From assembly GCA_002840735.1 (NCBI GenBank), contig PHBY01000005.1, positions 1 to 64,000 of the forward strand: a DNA stretch of 64,000 bases, given 5' to 3'. Each line of letters opens with the position of its first letter. Within the stretch, counting starts at the first letter, position 1. Shown in pieces: positions 16,802 through 26,346 of this stretch. The notes beneath the pieces were generated by a model that saw only the letters and a list, made by a program, of their open reading frames with translations, made no database searches and was not told the DNA's origin. The position numbers and the translations under genes are program-made. Source of the DNA: Chloroflexi bacterium HGW-Chloroflexi-2 (GTDB lineage Bacteria; Chloroflexota; Anaerolineae; Anaerolineales; Anaerolineaceae).

Positions 16802-18013
16802 TCAGGTTGGGTTAATTACCTGTTCCTGGTGGGTTTTTACCTTACTGAGGGTGAAAAGGGAAATTAAAAACAAGATCATGGCTGCTAAAGCATTGAATTG
16901 AAATCCCCAAACAAACAGATAAGGGGCTACCAGAGCTCCCAGCATACGCCCAACGCCTACAGAAGCAAGTGTTGCCCCCAATAAAGACGCACGTGCAAAT
17001 GGAAGTACTTCGGTGAGGAGGGGAGCATAGGCTATAAAGGGCATTTGAAAAGCCAGGTTGAACAGAAAGAGACCTAATTCGGCTCCCCATAAGCCAAAAC
17101 TACCCAACCAGGGGATTGCGATGGCTGAGATGGCACTAAACACCAGTCCAATCGCCACTGTAACCTTAGCCCCTAAGCGAGCTAATAACCAGCTGACGGC
17201 TGCAACGGACAACAATTCCGCCAGACCAATGATAGTGGATGCCACACCCAGGGCATTGATTGATAGTCCGTAATTATCTTCCATCCAGACACCAAAAACA
17301 AGATTGACAATTTCATGGGCAGCACAAAAGAATAAAATCATCAGCACGCCAGCAATAGCGGTTTTGGATGTAAAAACCTGCAGGATGCCATGTTGAACTT
17401 TTTCAGCCTGGTCTGTAATGGCTTTTTTTCCAGGAGGAACCAGCCATAAGAGGAAAAAGATGGAGATGACTCCCAGAACACCCATCACCGGGAAAGGAGA
17501 TAACCAACCAAAACGCCCAATCAGAAATCCAATCAGGGGTACAGCAACGACAAAGCTTAACGCCCAGCCTGTGCTGGTGATAACAATTGCCTGTCCTCTA
17601 ATGGGCAAGGGGATGGTATCACTCTGGTATGCCTGCATGGAGGCCACAAAAACATGCATACCGATAAAAGTCAAACTCAGTGCCAGGATAAAAACGATGA
17701 ACGTTGGGAAAAAAGTGACAACAGCGCATCCAAGAATGAAGAGCCCCATACCGGTTAACATGCCGCTGCGACGACTGCGTTTATCAAAGATGGAAGTGAT
17801 AAATGGAACCAGAATGGCTGCGAAATTGCGAATGGTAACAGCTAACGAGATGGTAGTGAGGTCAACTCCCAGACCACGACCAAACACTGCCAGAAATGGA
17901 TACACCATGCGCATCATGGCATGAACGAGGATACGGATGGAAGAAAAAAGCAGTATTTCTAAGTTGTAATGTTTGGGTTTTGTCAGGGGTGATGTTTGCT
18001 CAGATGTTGACAT
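16802..18013 (-). CDS. MFS transporter
   Basis: About 403 residues with twelve predicted membrane helices. The cytoplasmic loop motif FDKRSRRSGMLTGMG near residue 65 matches the MFS loop 2-3 signature. Inner membrane, substrate unknown. I place the start at the ATG at 18013 (MSTSEQTSPL). On the minus strand TATAAT (18025-18020) lies only 6 nt before it and there is no Shine-Dalgarno, which suggests a leaderless mRNA. A longer frame to 18082 would start inside the -10/-35 region and is less likely. Confidence 0.8.
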   Translation of the reverse strand: MSTSEQTSPLTKPKHYNLEILLFSSIRILVHAMMRMVYPFLAVFGRGLGVDLTTISLAVTIRNFAAILVPFITSIFDKRSRRSGMLTGMGLFILGCAVVTFFPTFIVFILALSLTFIGMHVFVASMQAYQSDTIPLPIRGQAIVITSTGWALSFVVAVPLIGFLIGRFGWLSPFPVMGVLGVISIFFLLWLVPPGKKAITDQAEKVQHGILQVFTSKTAIAGVLMILFFCAAHEIVNLVFGVWMEDNYGLSINALGVASTIIGLAELLSVAAVSWLLARLGAKVTVAIGLVFSAISAIAIPWLGSFGLWGAELGLFLFNLAFQMPFIAYAPLLTEVLPFARASLLGATLASVGVGRMLGALVAPYLFVWGFQFNALAAMILFLISLFTLSKVKTHQEQVINPT

Positions 18014-18068
18014 CCATCCATTATAAAGGAGAATGAAAATATAATTGAAAAATCTTTGGATTTGGGCA

Positions 18069-18099
18069 AAAAAAACCTGCATCCATCGTGATGCAGGTT
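18069..18099 (-). terminator. Terminator of the hydrogenase operon
   Basis: Minus strand AACCTGCAT, 8-nt loop, ATGCAGGTT, then T8. It lies 20 bp after the last operon gene. Confidence 0.85.
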
Positions 18100-18118
18100 C
18101 TCCAAGAATAGGAGCGAT

Positions 18119-18589
18119 TTATATCAGGATCAATTCATTGACCTCATTTTGGATTAATTCAATTAATTCATCCACCTTCGAAGCGACTTCCGGGGAAAGC
18201 TCAACACCTAATTCTAAAGATGCTGGCTGAATACCAAAGACCACAATTTTCTCCGGATAGAGATCACGAAGTTTGGCAGTGGCTAAAAGGTCGGGCAAAC
18301 CAATGTCGTGGGGCGATATTTTTAGCGATAGATAAGCAGGCACCTGATCCCCATCCAGACGAATGATCGAACCGGGAATGCCATCTCTGGTTTTGACAGC
18401 GTCGATAATAATTAGATTGGAGACCCCTTCCAGATATTGGAGGAGGTCGAGGCCGCAAGTGCCACCATCAACCATTTGAATATTATCCGGTATCAGGTTG
18501 TTTGCCTGAAGGCGCTCCAGAACATGGACGGATAGCCCGTCATCAGACAGTATGTAATTACCAACGCCCAGAATGAGTGTTTTTTTCAA
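18119..18589 (-). CDS. hybD: Hydrogenase maturation endopeptidase (HybD/HyaD type)
   Basis: 156 residues. LILGVGNYILSDDGLSVHVL (residues 5-24) is the GxGN.L..DDG signature of peptidase family M52. A second acidic residue lies in the IIIDAVKT strand near residue 62, and SPHDIGLPDLL near 93 supplies the conserved His. These proteases remove the C-terminal extension of the large subunit after NiFe insertion. The large subunit upstream carries such an extension beyond DPCxxCxxH. The gene is last in the operon, 3 bp after the large subunit stop. Confidence 0.92.
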   Translation of the reverse strand: MKKTLILGVGNYILSDDGLSVHVLERLQANNLIPDNIQMVDGGTCGLDLLQYLEGVSNLIIIDAVKTRDGIPGSIIRLDGDQVPAYLSLKISPHDIGLPDLLATAKLRDLYPEKIVVFGIQPASLELGVELSPEVASKVDELIELIQNEVNELILI

Positions 18590-18592
18590 TGG

Positions 18593-20314
18593 TTAATCCA
18601 TCACAATCACTTTGGTAATTTCATTACCATCTGCGTCCAGCACGTGTACTGCGCATGCCATACACGGGTCAAAGGAGTGCACAGTGCGTAAAATCTCGAC
18701 TGGTTGGCTGGGATCTGCCACAGGTGTACCAATCAATGCAGCTTCATATGCGCCCATCAATCCTTTGGCATCGCGCGGTGAGCCATTCCATGTAGAGGGA
18801 ACAATTGCCTGATAATTGGCGATCTTGCCATCCTTGATGTGGATCCAGTGCCCCAGAGCACCTCGAGGAGCTTCTGTCCAACCCCAACCCATCGATTCGG
18901 CTGGCCAGGTGGAAGGTTCCCAATGATCCTGTTCGTGAATGCGCAAGTCGCCTTTGCCTATGTTTTGTGCCAGTTCCATAGTCCAGGGTTCTAGCTGTTC
19001 TGCTAACAGAACCGTTTCCACACAACGAGCAGCCACACGACCTAAAGTGGAGAATAAAACACTTGCAGGCGCGTTGAGTTTTTCGAGTACTGCGTTCACC
19101 AACTCAACGGTGCGTTTATGCCCAGAGGCGTATCCAATTAACATACGGGCTAAGGGTCCCACTTCCATGGATTTTTCATCATACCGGGGTGCCTTCAACC
19201 AGGTATACTTTTTATCGGTATCCAGAAATTCGTAAGGAGGATTGGGACCGGTGTAATTTGGATTGGTTTCTCCTACAGATGGATGCAAACCCTTGCTTTC
19301 GTCCTCATAGGTATACCAGGAATGAGTGACATATTCATGAATCTTTTGCGGGTCAAGCGGATGCACTTTGCTGAGATCCCGATCGAGGATGACACCGCGT
19401 GGGAAGAAGAGATGTTCCGGATTATTGGGGTCGAAGTCATCGATCAGGGGGATATCACCATAAGACATGAAATTACCCAGACCTTCGCCTAATCCAGCCC
19501 AATCCAGATAGAAGGGGGCGATTGCCAGCACATCGGGCAGGTAAACCCGGTCGACAAAATCTTTGGCTTTGGCGAATAATCCCAGCAACTGAGCGATTTT
19601 ATCCGCATTGATGGCGACTTCACTGTTTGGATCAACAGGAGTAGACATGCCACCTACGAGATAGGTTTGCAGATGGGGATTCTTTGCCCCCAGAATGGCA
19701 TGCGCTTTGATAACTTCGCGCTGCCAATCCAGAGCCTCCAGATAGTGGGCGACTGCCATCAAATTGGCTTCAGGCGGCAAACTGTACGCTGGATGTCCCC
19801 AATAAGCATTGGCAAAAATACCCAGCTGACCGGAATCAACAAATTTTTTCACCCGTTCCTGCACACCCCGGAAATAATTCTCACTGGAATTTGGCCAGGT
19901 AGAGATCGATTCTGCCAGTTCAGAGGTTGCTTTTGGATCAGCGCTGAGGGCATTGACAATATCCACCCAATCGAGGGCATGTAAGTGGTAGAAATGAATC
20001 ACATGATCCTGAACGAATTGAATGGCTTGAATAATATTGCGGATCAAACGGGCATTGGTGGGAACCTTGATTTTCAATGAATCTTCTACAGCTCGCACGG
20101 AGCTGACTGCGTGTACAGTCGTTCAAACACCGCAGATACGCTGGGTGATCGTCCAGGCACCGCGTGGATCACGTCCTTTCAAGATTGTCTCGATGCCACG
20201 GAACATTGTACTGCTACTCCAGGCATTCGTCACCACGCCATCTTTTACTTCAACTTCAATTCTTAAATGTCCTTCGATACGAGTGATTGGATCAATTACG
20301 ACTTTTGCCATCAT
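18593..20314 (-). CDS. hybC: [NiFe] hydrogenase large subunit with in-frame UGA at the second L1 cysteine (candidate selenoprotein)
   Basis: Reading through one UGA (20125-20123) gives a normal-length protein of 573 residues. The N-terminus [15 protein letters not shown] and TITQRICGV precede the [17 protein letters not shown] follows. The UGA therefore replaces the second Cys of the RxCGxCxxxH (L1) motif. The C-terminal L2 motif [10 protein letters not shown] is intact, with a 15-residue cleavable tail after the His. The rest shows no lesion, and the flanking hybO, hybA, hybB and hybD homologues are all intact. A hairpin that fits bacterial SECIS rules follows. Alternatives are a recent nonsense mutation or a sequencing error. 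Start: ATG at 20314 or 20311, with AAGGAG 5-8 nt upstream. Catalyses reversible H2 oxidation, periplasm-facing with the small subunit. Confidence 0.85.
20089..20105 (-). promoter_or_regulatory. SECIS-like hairpin downstream of the in-frame UGA
   Basis: Minus strand CAGCTC, loop CGTGC, GAGCTG: a perfect 6-bp stem. It begins 17 nt after the UGA, the loop begins 23 nt after it, and G is the second loop base. Bacterial SECIS elements are known to have the apical loop about 16-37 nt after UGA with a G among the first two loop bases. A second, overlapping hairpin (GACTG, 6-nt loop, CAGTC) lies at 20120-20105. Confidence 0.55.
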
Positions 20315-20327
20315 TTAGACTCCTTTT

Positions 20328-21488
20328 TTATGCGGCGTTCTCTAAAGATTTACTTGCTTGTTTTTCACGTGGGTTTGGGTACATCGGTAAGAAGCGGATA
20401 GCTGCATCAAACATGATGATACCCAGACAGGTCAGGCCGATAGAGACTGCGATCTCAGCGGCACTGGGAAAATAGAAATCTCCATTCATAAAAACCAGAG
20501 TGGAGTTAAAGCGGTTCAGGATCAGACCACCCATGAGGAGGAATGAAGCCCAAACCAGACCACTAGGATTACTCCGAACCCGTTTATCAGCAAACATCAA
20601 AGCCGGAATTAATGCACCTCCCATAATCTCGATCAGGAACATGAAGGTTGGCCAGGGATCTTGAATCAGGTAAATATAGGTGCCAGAGACAATGACATCC
20701 ACTACTTTGATGACCAGGTAAAGACCCAATACGTATGGGATCCAACTGGTGATTTTGGATGCAATTCCAATCTCAAATTTCTGCTGATATGTTCGGGCAG
20801 AATGGTAACTTTCAAAAACTGTCATTGCCATACCGGCGGCTATTGCAGTCAAGAAAAAATAAACCGGCATCAGCGGTGAATACCAGAAGGGATGAATCCG
20901 GTAGGGCATAGCTAACAACATGGTGCCCAAAGTGGATTGGTGCATGGTGGAAAGGGAAATACCTAAAATGACCAGGGGTATGGTGATGCTCTGAATTAAT
21001 TTGAGTGGCGCTTTCCATCCTAATGCTTCCAAAACAACCGGGCTGAATTCCAGCAATAATACCGTGGTATATACCATCACACACCAACCAATTTCAAAGA
21101 GGGGGGAGTGTATGTTCCAATAGATAATCAAATGCCAGATGTTTTGTGGTAAACCCAGATCGGCCAGCAAAGTGAGGGCAGCCAGGATATAACTGATAAA
21201 CCCGGTTAGAATGGTTGGACGTACGATCGGATACAGTTTTTTTATGTTGAAGATATAAACAATAGCAGCGATGCTGAATGCCCCAGCTGCCAGTCCAATC
21301 CCACTCATCATATCAAAACTGATCCAGATACCCCAGGGCCGATTATCACTCATGTTGGTGATTCTCAACCCAACGATCCAGCGATAAGCCGCGACGCTTA
21401 ATCCGATGGCACCTGCGATCCAGACGATGATCATTCCTACGCCAACAGGATATTTTCTCAAGCGAATATTATTTACTCCGGTAGCCAT
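20328..21488 (-). CDS. hybB: Hydrogenase membrane subunit, HybB/NrfD family
   Basis: 386 residues from the ATG at 21488, which follows GAGGAGGGG and lies one base after the stop of the iron-sulfur gene. Nine to ten hydrophobic segments are seen, with WGIWISFDMMSGIGLAAGAF near the N-terminus and SPLMPVYFFLTAIAAGMAM in the middle, typical of NrfD-like quinone-reactive subunits. No haem ligands are required in this family. Together with HybA it should connect H2 oxidation to the quinone pool, as in E. coli hydrogenase 2. The frame extends further upstream to 21569, but that part overlaps hybA coding sequence. Confidence 0.9.
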   Translation of the reverse strand: MATGVNNIRLRKYPVGVGMIIVWIAGAIGLSVAAYRWIVGLRITNMSDNRPWGIWISFDMMSGIGLAAGAFSIAAIVYIFNIKKLYPIVRPTILTGFISYILAALTLLADLGLPQNIWHLIIYWNIHSPLFEIGWCVMVYTTVLLLEFSPVVLEALGWKAPLKLIQSITIPLVILGISLSTMHQSTLGTMLLAMPYRIHPFWYSPLMPVYFFLTAIAAGMAMTVFESYHSARTYQQKFEIGIASKITSWIPYVLGLYLVIKVVDVIVSGTYIYLIQDPWPTFMFLIEIMGGALIPALMFADKRVRSNPSGLVWASFLLMGGLILNRFNSTLVFMNGDFYFPSAAEIAVSIGLTCLGIIMFDAAIRFLPMYPNPREKQASKSLENAA

Positions 21489-21489
21489 A

Positions 21490-22350
21490 TTACCCCTCCT
21501 CTTCTTCTTTGTTGCGGTGAGTCCAATAATAAATGGCGGACATTGCCCCAGCCATACCAAAAAAGACAAATGGGACTGCTTTCATGTACGGCCAGGTGAT
21601 ATCAGGGATGGGCTGATTTTTTAATGTTGGATAACCGAGTTTTTCATAGGAAATTCCGGCAATATACAACATGGACGTACCGCCCACCTCGTATTCCCCA
21701 TATACGTGATTAAAATATTGATCAGGGTGATCGGCCAGACGTTGATGCGCAATTGCGAGCATTTCAGCACGCGTACCAGAGATCAATGCACCGGTGGGGC
21801 AGGCAGCACTACAGGCTGGTTGTTGTCCCGCAGCCTGTAAATCGGCACAAAAGTCACATTTTTGAATGATTGGATTTGTTTCATCCCACTCATATTTCGG
21901 TACATCAAATGGGCAGGCTGTCATGCAATAGCGGCATCCAATACATTTATAGCTGTGGTATACCACCGGGCCTTCCGGGGTTTTTTCCAGCGCTGCGACC
22001 GGGCATACGGATGCACAGGCTGGCGCAACACAATGCATGCATTGTTTCTTCACATAGGAATATGTTTCGGTATCCTGGTAAAGTTTAATGATAGTCCAGG
22101 TGTCACCATTCAAATCAGTGGGCATTTCATACAACTGATTTTCATCCATGACATAAGGTAGTCCGGCTCGTTTCTTGCAGGCAACCTGACAGGCACGGCA
22201 GCCAACGCACTTGGTTGCATCATATAACATTGCATGAGCATTCTCAAGATTGCCCGGTATGGCTGCTGCTTTAACATCAAGTGAGGGAAGAACGAGGGTA
22301 CCAATCCCGGCACCTGCGATTTTTAGGAAATCTCTTCGATTTACTTCCAT
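21490..22350 (-). CDS. hybA: Hydrogenase iron-sulfur subunit, HybA type
   Basis: 286 residues. A Tat signal (NRRDFLKIAGAGIG) is followed by four [4Fe-4S] cysteine groups: CVGCRACQVAC near residue 48, CMHCVAPACASVC near 104, CIGCRYCMTAC near 135, and CDFC...CSAAC near 165. A hydrophobic helix near the C-terminus (VPFVFFGMAGAMSAIYYW) anchors it. It passes electrons between the small subunit and the membrane subunit HybB. Gene order small subunit-hybA-hybB-large subunit-hybD reproduces the hybOABCD plan. Confidence 0.93.
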   Translation of the reverse strand: MEVNRRDFLKIAGAGIGTLVLPSLDVKAAAIPGNLENAHAMLYDATKCVGCRACQVACKKRAGLPYVMDENQLYEMPTDLNGDTWTIIKLYQDTETYSYVKKQCMHCVAPACASVCPVAALEKTPEGPVVYHSYKCIGCRYCMTACPFDVPKYEWDETNPIIQKCDFCADLQAAGQQPACSAACPTGALISGTRAEMLAIAHQRLADHPDQYFNHVYGEYEVGGTSMLYIAGISYEKLGYPTLKNQPIPDITWPYMKAVPFVFFGMAGAMSAIYYWTHRNKEEEEG

Positions 22351-22364
22351 AAGTGACTCTCCCT

Positions 22365-23507
22365 TTAATGCTCTGCGGATTCTTCTGATTCAATTTCCTC
22401 AACTTCTGGTTTTGTGTGAGAAGAACGTTGGGTGAGGGCTGAATAAGCAAAAGCGCCGGCAGCGCCAGCAATCGCGCCTACTGCAGTGCCACTGATGGCA
22501 ATACTGGCAGGTGATATTTCCCGTTCAGGCTTTTCTACAGAAGGATAAGTGGTAGGTGGAGTAACCGCATTAAGAGTAACTGGTTGATATACTTCCCAGT
22601 TCCAGAAGCCTGGTTCAGAACAACCAATGCATGGATGACCAGCACCAATTGGCCAGTTGACCCCATCATTAAAGCGGATGGTTGGGCAGTTATGATATGA
22701 GGTGGGTCCTTTGCATCCCATTTTATACAGACACCAACCAGCACGATGTCCATCATCGCCCCATTCCATCACGAATTCGCCAGCGTCAAAGTGACCACGG
22801 CGCTCGCAATTATCATGAATTCTGCGACCGAAAGCAAACAATGGACGATTAAGTTGATCCATAGCGGGCAAGCTTCCATAAGTGAGGAAATGGACGACTG
22901 TGGCGGTCAGGTTTGCAGGATTCATAGGACAACCCGGGATATTGACGACTGGCTTATCTTTGATGATATTCCAGACGCCGACAGCGCCTGTTGGATTGGG
23001 ATTGGCTGCTGGTACACCTCCAAAGGTGGCACAATTCCCGATGGCGATCACGGCAACCGCGTTTTTGGCTGCTTCTTCCAGAATGTAACGGGACGATTTG
23101 CCGGCAACACAACAGTACTCACCTACCCCTGCTGTTGAAATGGAGCCTTCCACCACCAACACATAACCTCCGGCAGCAATAGCATCCTCTTTTGATTTCT
23201 CTGCCTGAAAGCCTGAAGGAGCCATGATGGTTTCATGGTAATCTACGGACAGGACATCCAATATCAACTCAGCGGCAGTCGGGCTGGATGACCGTAAGAA
23301 GGCTTCGCTACAACCTGCACAATCCTGCAGCTCAAGCCATACGACGGGAAGACGTTTTGGTGATTCCAATGCTTTTGCTATTGCGAATGCTTCCTTGTGG
23401 GGCAGTGCCAGGGCACCTGCCATCACACTGCAAAACTTCAAGAAATCACGCCGGGACATTCCTTCCCTTGCTAAAAATTCCTGAACACTCTCTCCTAAAC
23501 GCAGCAT
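22365..23507 (-). CDS. hybO: [NiFe] hydrogenase small subunit
   Basis: 380 residues. The Tat motif SRRDFLKFCSVMAG (residues 19-32) lies within the first 40 residues. Proximal cluster ligands: CAGCSEAFLR near residue 63, with further Cys at GNCATFGG and PGCPMNP. The His/Cys residues of the distal and medial clusters lie in RIHDNCERRGHFDAGEF, WCLYKMGCKGPTSYHNCP and HPCIGCSEPGFWN. A C-terminal hydrophobic anchor (IAISGTAVGAIAGAAGAFAY) is present. Exported with the large subunit by the Tat pathway. AGAGAGGAT 6 nt upstream supports the start. All cluster ligands look complete. Confidence 0.94.
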   Translation of the reverse strand: MLRLGESVQEFLAREGMSRRDFLKFCSVMAGALALPHKEAFAIAKALESPKRLPVVWLELQDCAGCSEAFLRSSSPTAAELILDVLSVDYHETIMAPSGFQAEKSKEDAIAAGGYVLVVEGSISTAGVGEYCCVAGKSSRYILEEAAKNAVAVIAIGNCATFGGVPAANPNPTGAVGVWNIIKDKPVVNIPGCPMNPANLTATVVHFLTYGSLPAMDQLNRPLFAFGRRIHDNCERRGHFDAGEFVMEWGDDGHRAGWCLYKMGCKGPTSYHNCPTIRFNDGVNWPIGAGHPCIGCSEPGFWNWEVYQPVTLNAVTPPTTYPSVEKPEREISPASIAISGTAVGAIAGAAGAFAYSALTQRSSHTKPEVEEIESEESAEH

Positions 23508-23647
23508 AATTGATCCTCTCTTTTTCGGGTGAAATTAAATGCAAACATACTTTAGCTATTCAAAAGGATTTTTACAGCGATGAGACATTAATGGGGGTGG
23601 AAATATTTAAATTTATGGAAAAAACAGTATGGAAATACTATGTGATG

Positions 23648-23689
23648 ATATTATCAAAAAATAAAATTCTTGTCAATAAAATTTGACAA
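23648..23689 (-). promoter_or_regulatory. Promoter of the hydrogenase operon with overlapping palindrome
   Basis: Minus strand TTGACA (23676-23671), 17-bp spacer, TAATAT (23653-23648). TTGTCAA and TTGACAA (23689-23670) form a 7-bp inverted repeat covering the -35, a plausible operator. The predicted leader to the hybO ATG is about 134 nt. Confidence 0.65.
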
Positions 23690-23707
23690 TTAATACCGAA
23701 TTTAACC

Positions 23708-23732
23708 AATATGTGATATTTTGCACAATATT
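23708..23732 (-). promoter_or_regulatory. CRP/FNR-like palindrome upstream of the hydrogenase promoter
   Basis: Plus strand TGTGATATTTTGCACA within AATATGTG...CACAATATT resembles TGTGA-N6-TCACA sites of CRP/FNR-family activators. It is centred about 78 nt upstream of the predicted start. Suggests redox or cAMP-type control. Confidence 0.4.
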
Positions 23733-23861
23733 GTGAAAAAAACAACAAAATTAAATAGAACAATCCCCTTTCTTTTGTCTGTAATTAATCTGGAAAAACA
23801 AAGAGAAGTGCAAAACTGGTATGGTTTCACTAAATTTTCGTTTTTTTGACTAAATGATGGT

Positions 23862-26327
23862 TTATTTTTTATCAATTACCTTGAGGAAGATATCGACTAT
23901 TTCCGGATCAAATTGGCTGCCTTTATTGTTGATTAATTCTTCCAGGGCTTTTGCGTGTCCCAGGCTTTTACGGTAAAGCCTGTCATCGGTCATGGCTACA
24001 TAAGCATCCACAACCGTGAGTATTCGTGCTCCTAAAGGAATCTGATCATTCTCCAGTCCATCCGGGTAACCGGTTCCATTAAATTTCTCATGATGTGCTC
24101 GAATGATAGTGCTGACCGGAGCCATTTTTGTAATGGGTGCGAGAATTTTTGCCCCGATTTCTGGGTGTTTTCTCATTTCCACCCATTCTTCCTCCGTTAG
24201 ACTGTTGGGTTTACGAAGAATATGATCAGGCACACCGATTTTTCCAATATCATGCATGCGAGCTGCCAGGCGCATGTTCTGTATTTCTTCTTCTGGGAAA
24301 TCTAATTGTTTACAGACTTCTACTACTAATACCTCCATGCGCGCACTATGATCCTTCGTGTAAGTATCCCGGGCTTCGACTGCGTTTGCCAGAGAAATAA
24401 CAGTTTCGATAAAACTTTCTTCCAATAGTTCATGTAAATTCGATCGACGCAGCGCGCTTCCAGCCTGGTCAGCAATCAAACTGATGAGTTGCATTTTATT
24501 GGCATCAAAAGGTTCGCGTTGAGTACGACGTTCCTCCCCGAATATTAACAAACCCATAAATTCATCAACCACCTTAAGTGGATAAATACAGACACTGGTA
24601 GCCAGATCCAGGAATAGGGCTTGATTTAATTCTTCTGTCGCTGGAGAACCATTTTTTTCCAGGATTCTAAATTTCCCAGATAACTGAACATCTCTATAAA
24701 TATCAAGAACAATCTCGGGCTCAGCTTTACCAATTCCCAGGCTGGAATCAATATCACGAACTGAATGTGCTGCCCGGCAAATAAAGGAGCCTGAAGAATC
24801 AGGGAGTAGAATTCTTGTATAGGTGACATTGGTACTGATGGTTGCATTTTGAGTGATGGTATTCATAACTTGATCTAAATCATCGGTCGCAACTAATTGT
24901 CGGGACATGTTAAATAACATCGTTAATTCTGCCCGGCGATCCTGCTCAATTTTATATAAACGCGCATTTTCAATAGCAACAGCCGTCTGGTTGGCGAGGG
25001 TGGTTAAGGTAAGCTGATCATCCTGGGAATAACCTTGCTCAGATCTTTTTGGACCGATCACAAAAATACCCACCAATTCCGTTTTAACCAATAAGGGGAT
25101 AAAAAGCTCACCGTTGAGTTTTTCCAGATCATCGCGTTCTTTGCGCCAGAGGGATTTGAAATAAGGTTGCAAATCCAATTCATTTTTCCGCAATACATCC
25201 TTATGGCTGGATAGCCATAAAGCAATTGGGTGATTATCACTCATTCGGATCTTGATAAATGGTTCAAGACCAATTTGTGCAGAAAGATAATAACCATCTC
25301 CTTTTTCTCTTTTCAGGAAGAAAGCTGCGTTTTTAATATGCAAGGTCTCTGTAAGATCTTTTAAAATCATGTTGGTGATCTGTTCCAGATCAAGAACCAG
25401 AGCCGTTCGGCTGCTGAGACGTTGCAGCATTAAGCTTGAATCATACTTTTCCCGGAAGAAGAGCCGATCAATGATCGATTGGGCTTTATCACGAAATGGT
25501 TGAGCCACCAGAGCGGTCAGAACTGCCACAAAAAGTGATAACCCAAAAATCTCAATTTCTGAATAAGTAGAGATCAGATTAAAAGCCAGCGATATGATCA
25601 AAAAGTATAAAGTACCGATGATGATGGTTGGTACTGAATATAATACACTTTTTCGAACAATCAATTTAATGTCTAATAATTGGTGCCGTAGGATGGCATA
25701 GGAAATTAAAATAGCCGTGATGGAATTTCCTGCAATATCAATGGGATATTTTCCCAAGGGGGTGAAGTTCACCAGTGAAATTAATAATATCACTGCAAAT
25801 CCCAATATTAAATATCTTAAACGGTTACGAATGATTACATCATCGGTTTCTTGAAACCGTCTGATCAGCACAAAGAGACTGAATAGATTTAAGAAATAAC
25901 CTGGAGCAGCGATCACAAATATGAGAGATCCAAATTCATAAAGAACTTCCATATTATCCATGACCGCAAATTTCACAGCCAAAGGGGTGAACATCATCAA
26001 AATGAAACTGACCACCCCATAAATGTAGACCCAATTAATCCATGCCCAGTGCTTAGCCGTAACCGTGCGGACGAAACGAACCAATGTTACTGATGATCCC
26101 ACCGCACCAAATGCCATTAACCGAAACCAAAAGGTAGGATGGTTATCAATGGCTGCTAATAGTAGAAAAGCAGCCAATGACCATAACATCATCATGGTCA
26201 GATACCCTTTGAATGCGTTCCGTTCATGGATCTGCGTCGATGCCTTCGAAAATGTTGTGGCTAGATATAGCCCTCCATACAAAAAGAGGGCTATTAATGG
26301 TATCAGTGAGATGAAGTTAAAAGTCAT
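23862..26327 (-). CDS. 7TM-GAF-GAF-HD-GYP signalling protein
   Basis: 821 residues. Residues 1-230 contain seven hydrophobic segments like the histidine-kinase N-terminal 7TM domain. A linker and two GAF domains follow at about 300-460 (LTLTTLANQTAVAIENARL) and 480-625 (LISLIADQAGSALRRS). The C-terminal HD-GYP spans about 635-815, with HSARMEVLVVEVCKQLDF, MHDIGKIGVPDHILRKP and HHEKFNGTGYPDGL. Expected to hydrolyse cyclic di-GMP in response to ligands. It starts 19 bp after the GH3-type gene on the same strand, so it is probably the last gene of a methyltransferase-GH3-HD-GYP operon. Confidence 0.88.
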   Translation of the reverse strand: MTFNFISLIPLIALFLYGGLYLATTFSKASTQIHERNAFKGYLTMMMLWSLAAFLLLAAIDNHPTFWFRLMAFGAVGSSVTLVRFVRTVTAKHWAWINWVYIYGVVSFILMMFTPLAVKFAVMDNMEVLYEFGSLIFVIAAPGYFLNLFSLFVLIRRFQETDDVIIRNRLRYLILGFAVILLISLVNFTPLGKYPIDIAGNSITAILISYAILRHQLLDIKLIVRKSVLYSVPTIIIGTLYFLIISLAFNLISTYSEIEIFGLSLFVAVLTALVAQPFRDKAQSIIDRLFFREKYDSSLMLQRLSSRTALVLDLEQITNMILKDLTETLHIKNAAFFLKREKGDGYYLSAQIGLEPFIKIRMSDNHPIALWLSSHKDVLRKNELDLQPYFKSLWRKERDDLEKLNGELFIPLLVKTELVGIFVIGPKRSEQGYSQDDQLTLTTLANQTAVAIENARLYKIEQDRRAELTMLFNMSRQLVATDDLDQVMNTITQNATISTNVTYTRILLPDSSGSFICRAAHSVRDIDSSLGIGKAEPEIVLDIYRDVQLSGKFRILEKNGSPATEELNQALFLDLATSVCIYPLKVVDEFMGLLIFGEERRTQREPFDANKMQLISLIADQAGSALRRSNLHELLEESFIETVISLANAVEARDTYTKDHSARMEVLVVEVCKQLDFPEEEIQNMRLAARMHDIGKIGVPDHILRKPNSLTEEEWVEMRKHPEIGAKILAPITKMAPVSTIIRAHHEKFNGTGYPDGLENDQIPLGARILTVVDAYVAMTDDRLYRKSLGHAKALEELINNKGSQFDPEIVDIFLKVIDKK

Positions 26328-26346
26328 TGTGTCATAACCAATACCC

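Noticed and set aside
17418-17924. Long plus-strand open frame antisense to the MFS gene
   Set aside because: Lysine/proline/threonine-rich shadow of a membrane-protein gene; the minus-strand MFS product is clearly the real one.
20123-20125. Reassigned genetic code (UGA as sense codon) as an explanation of the hydrogenase UGA
   Set aside because: Many genes here end normally with TGA (for example at 1397, 3035 and 37654 neighbours), and no other long gene has an internal UGA, so a general reassignment is ruled out.
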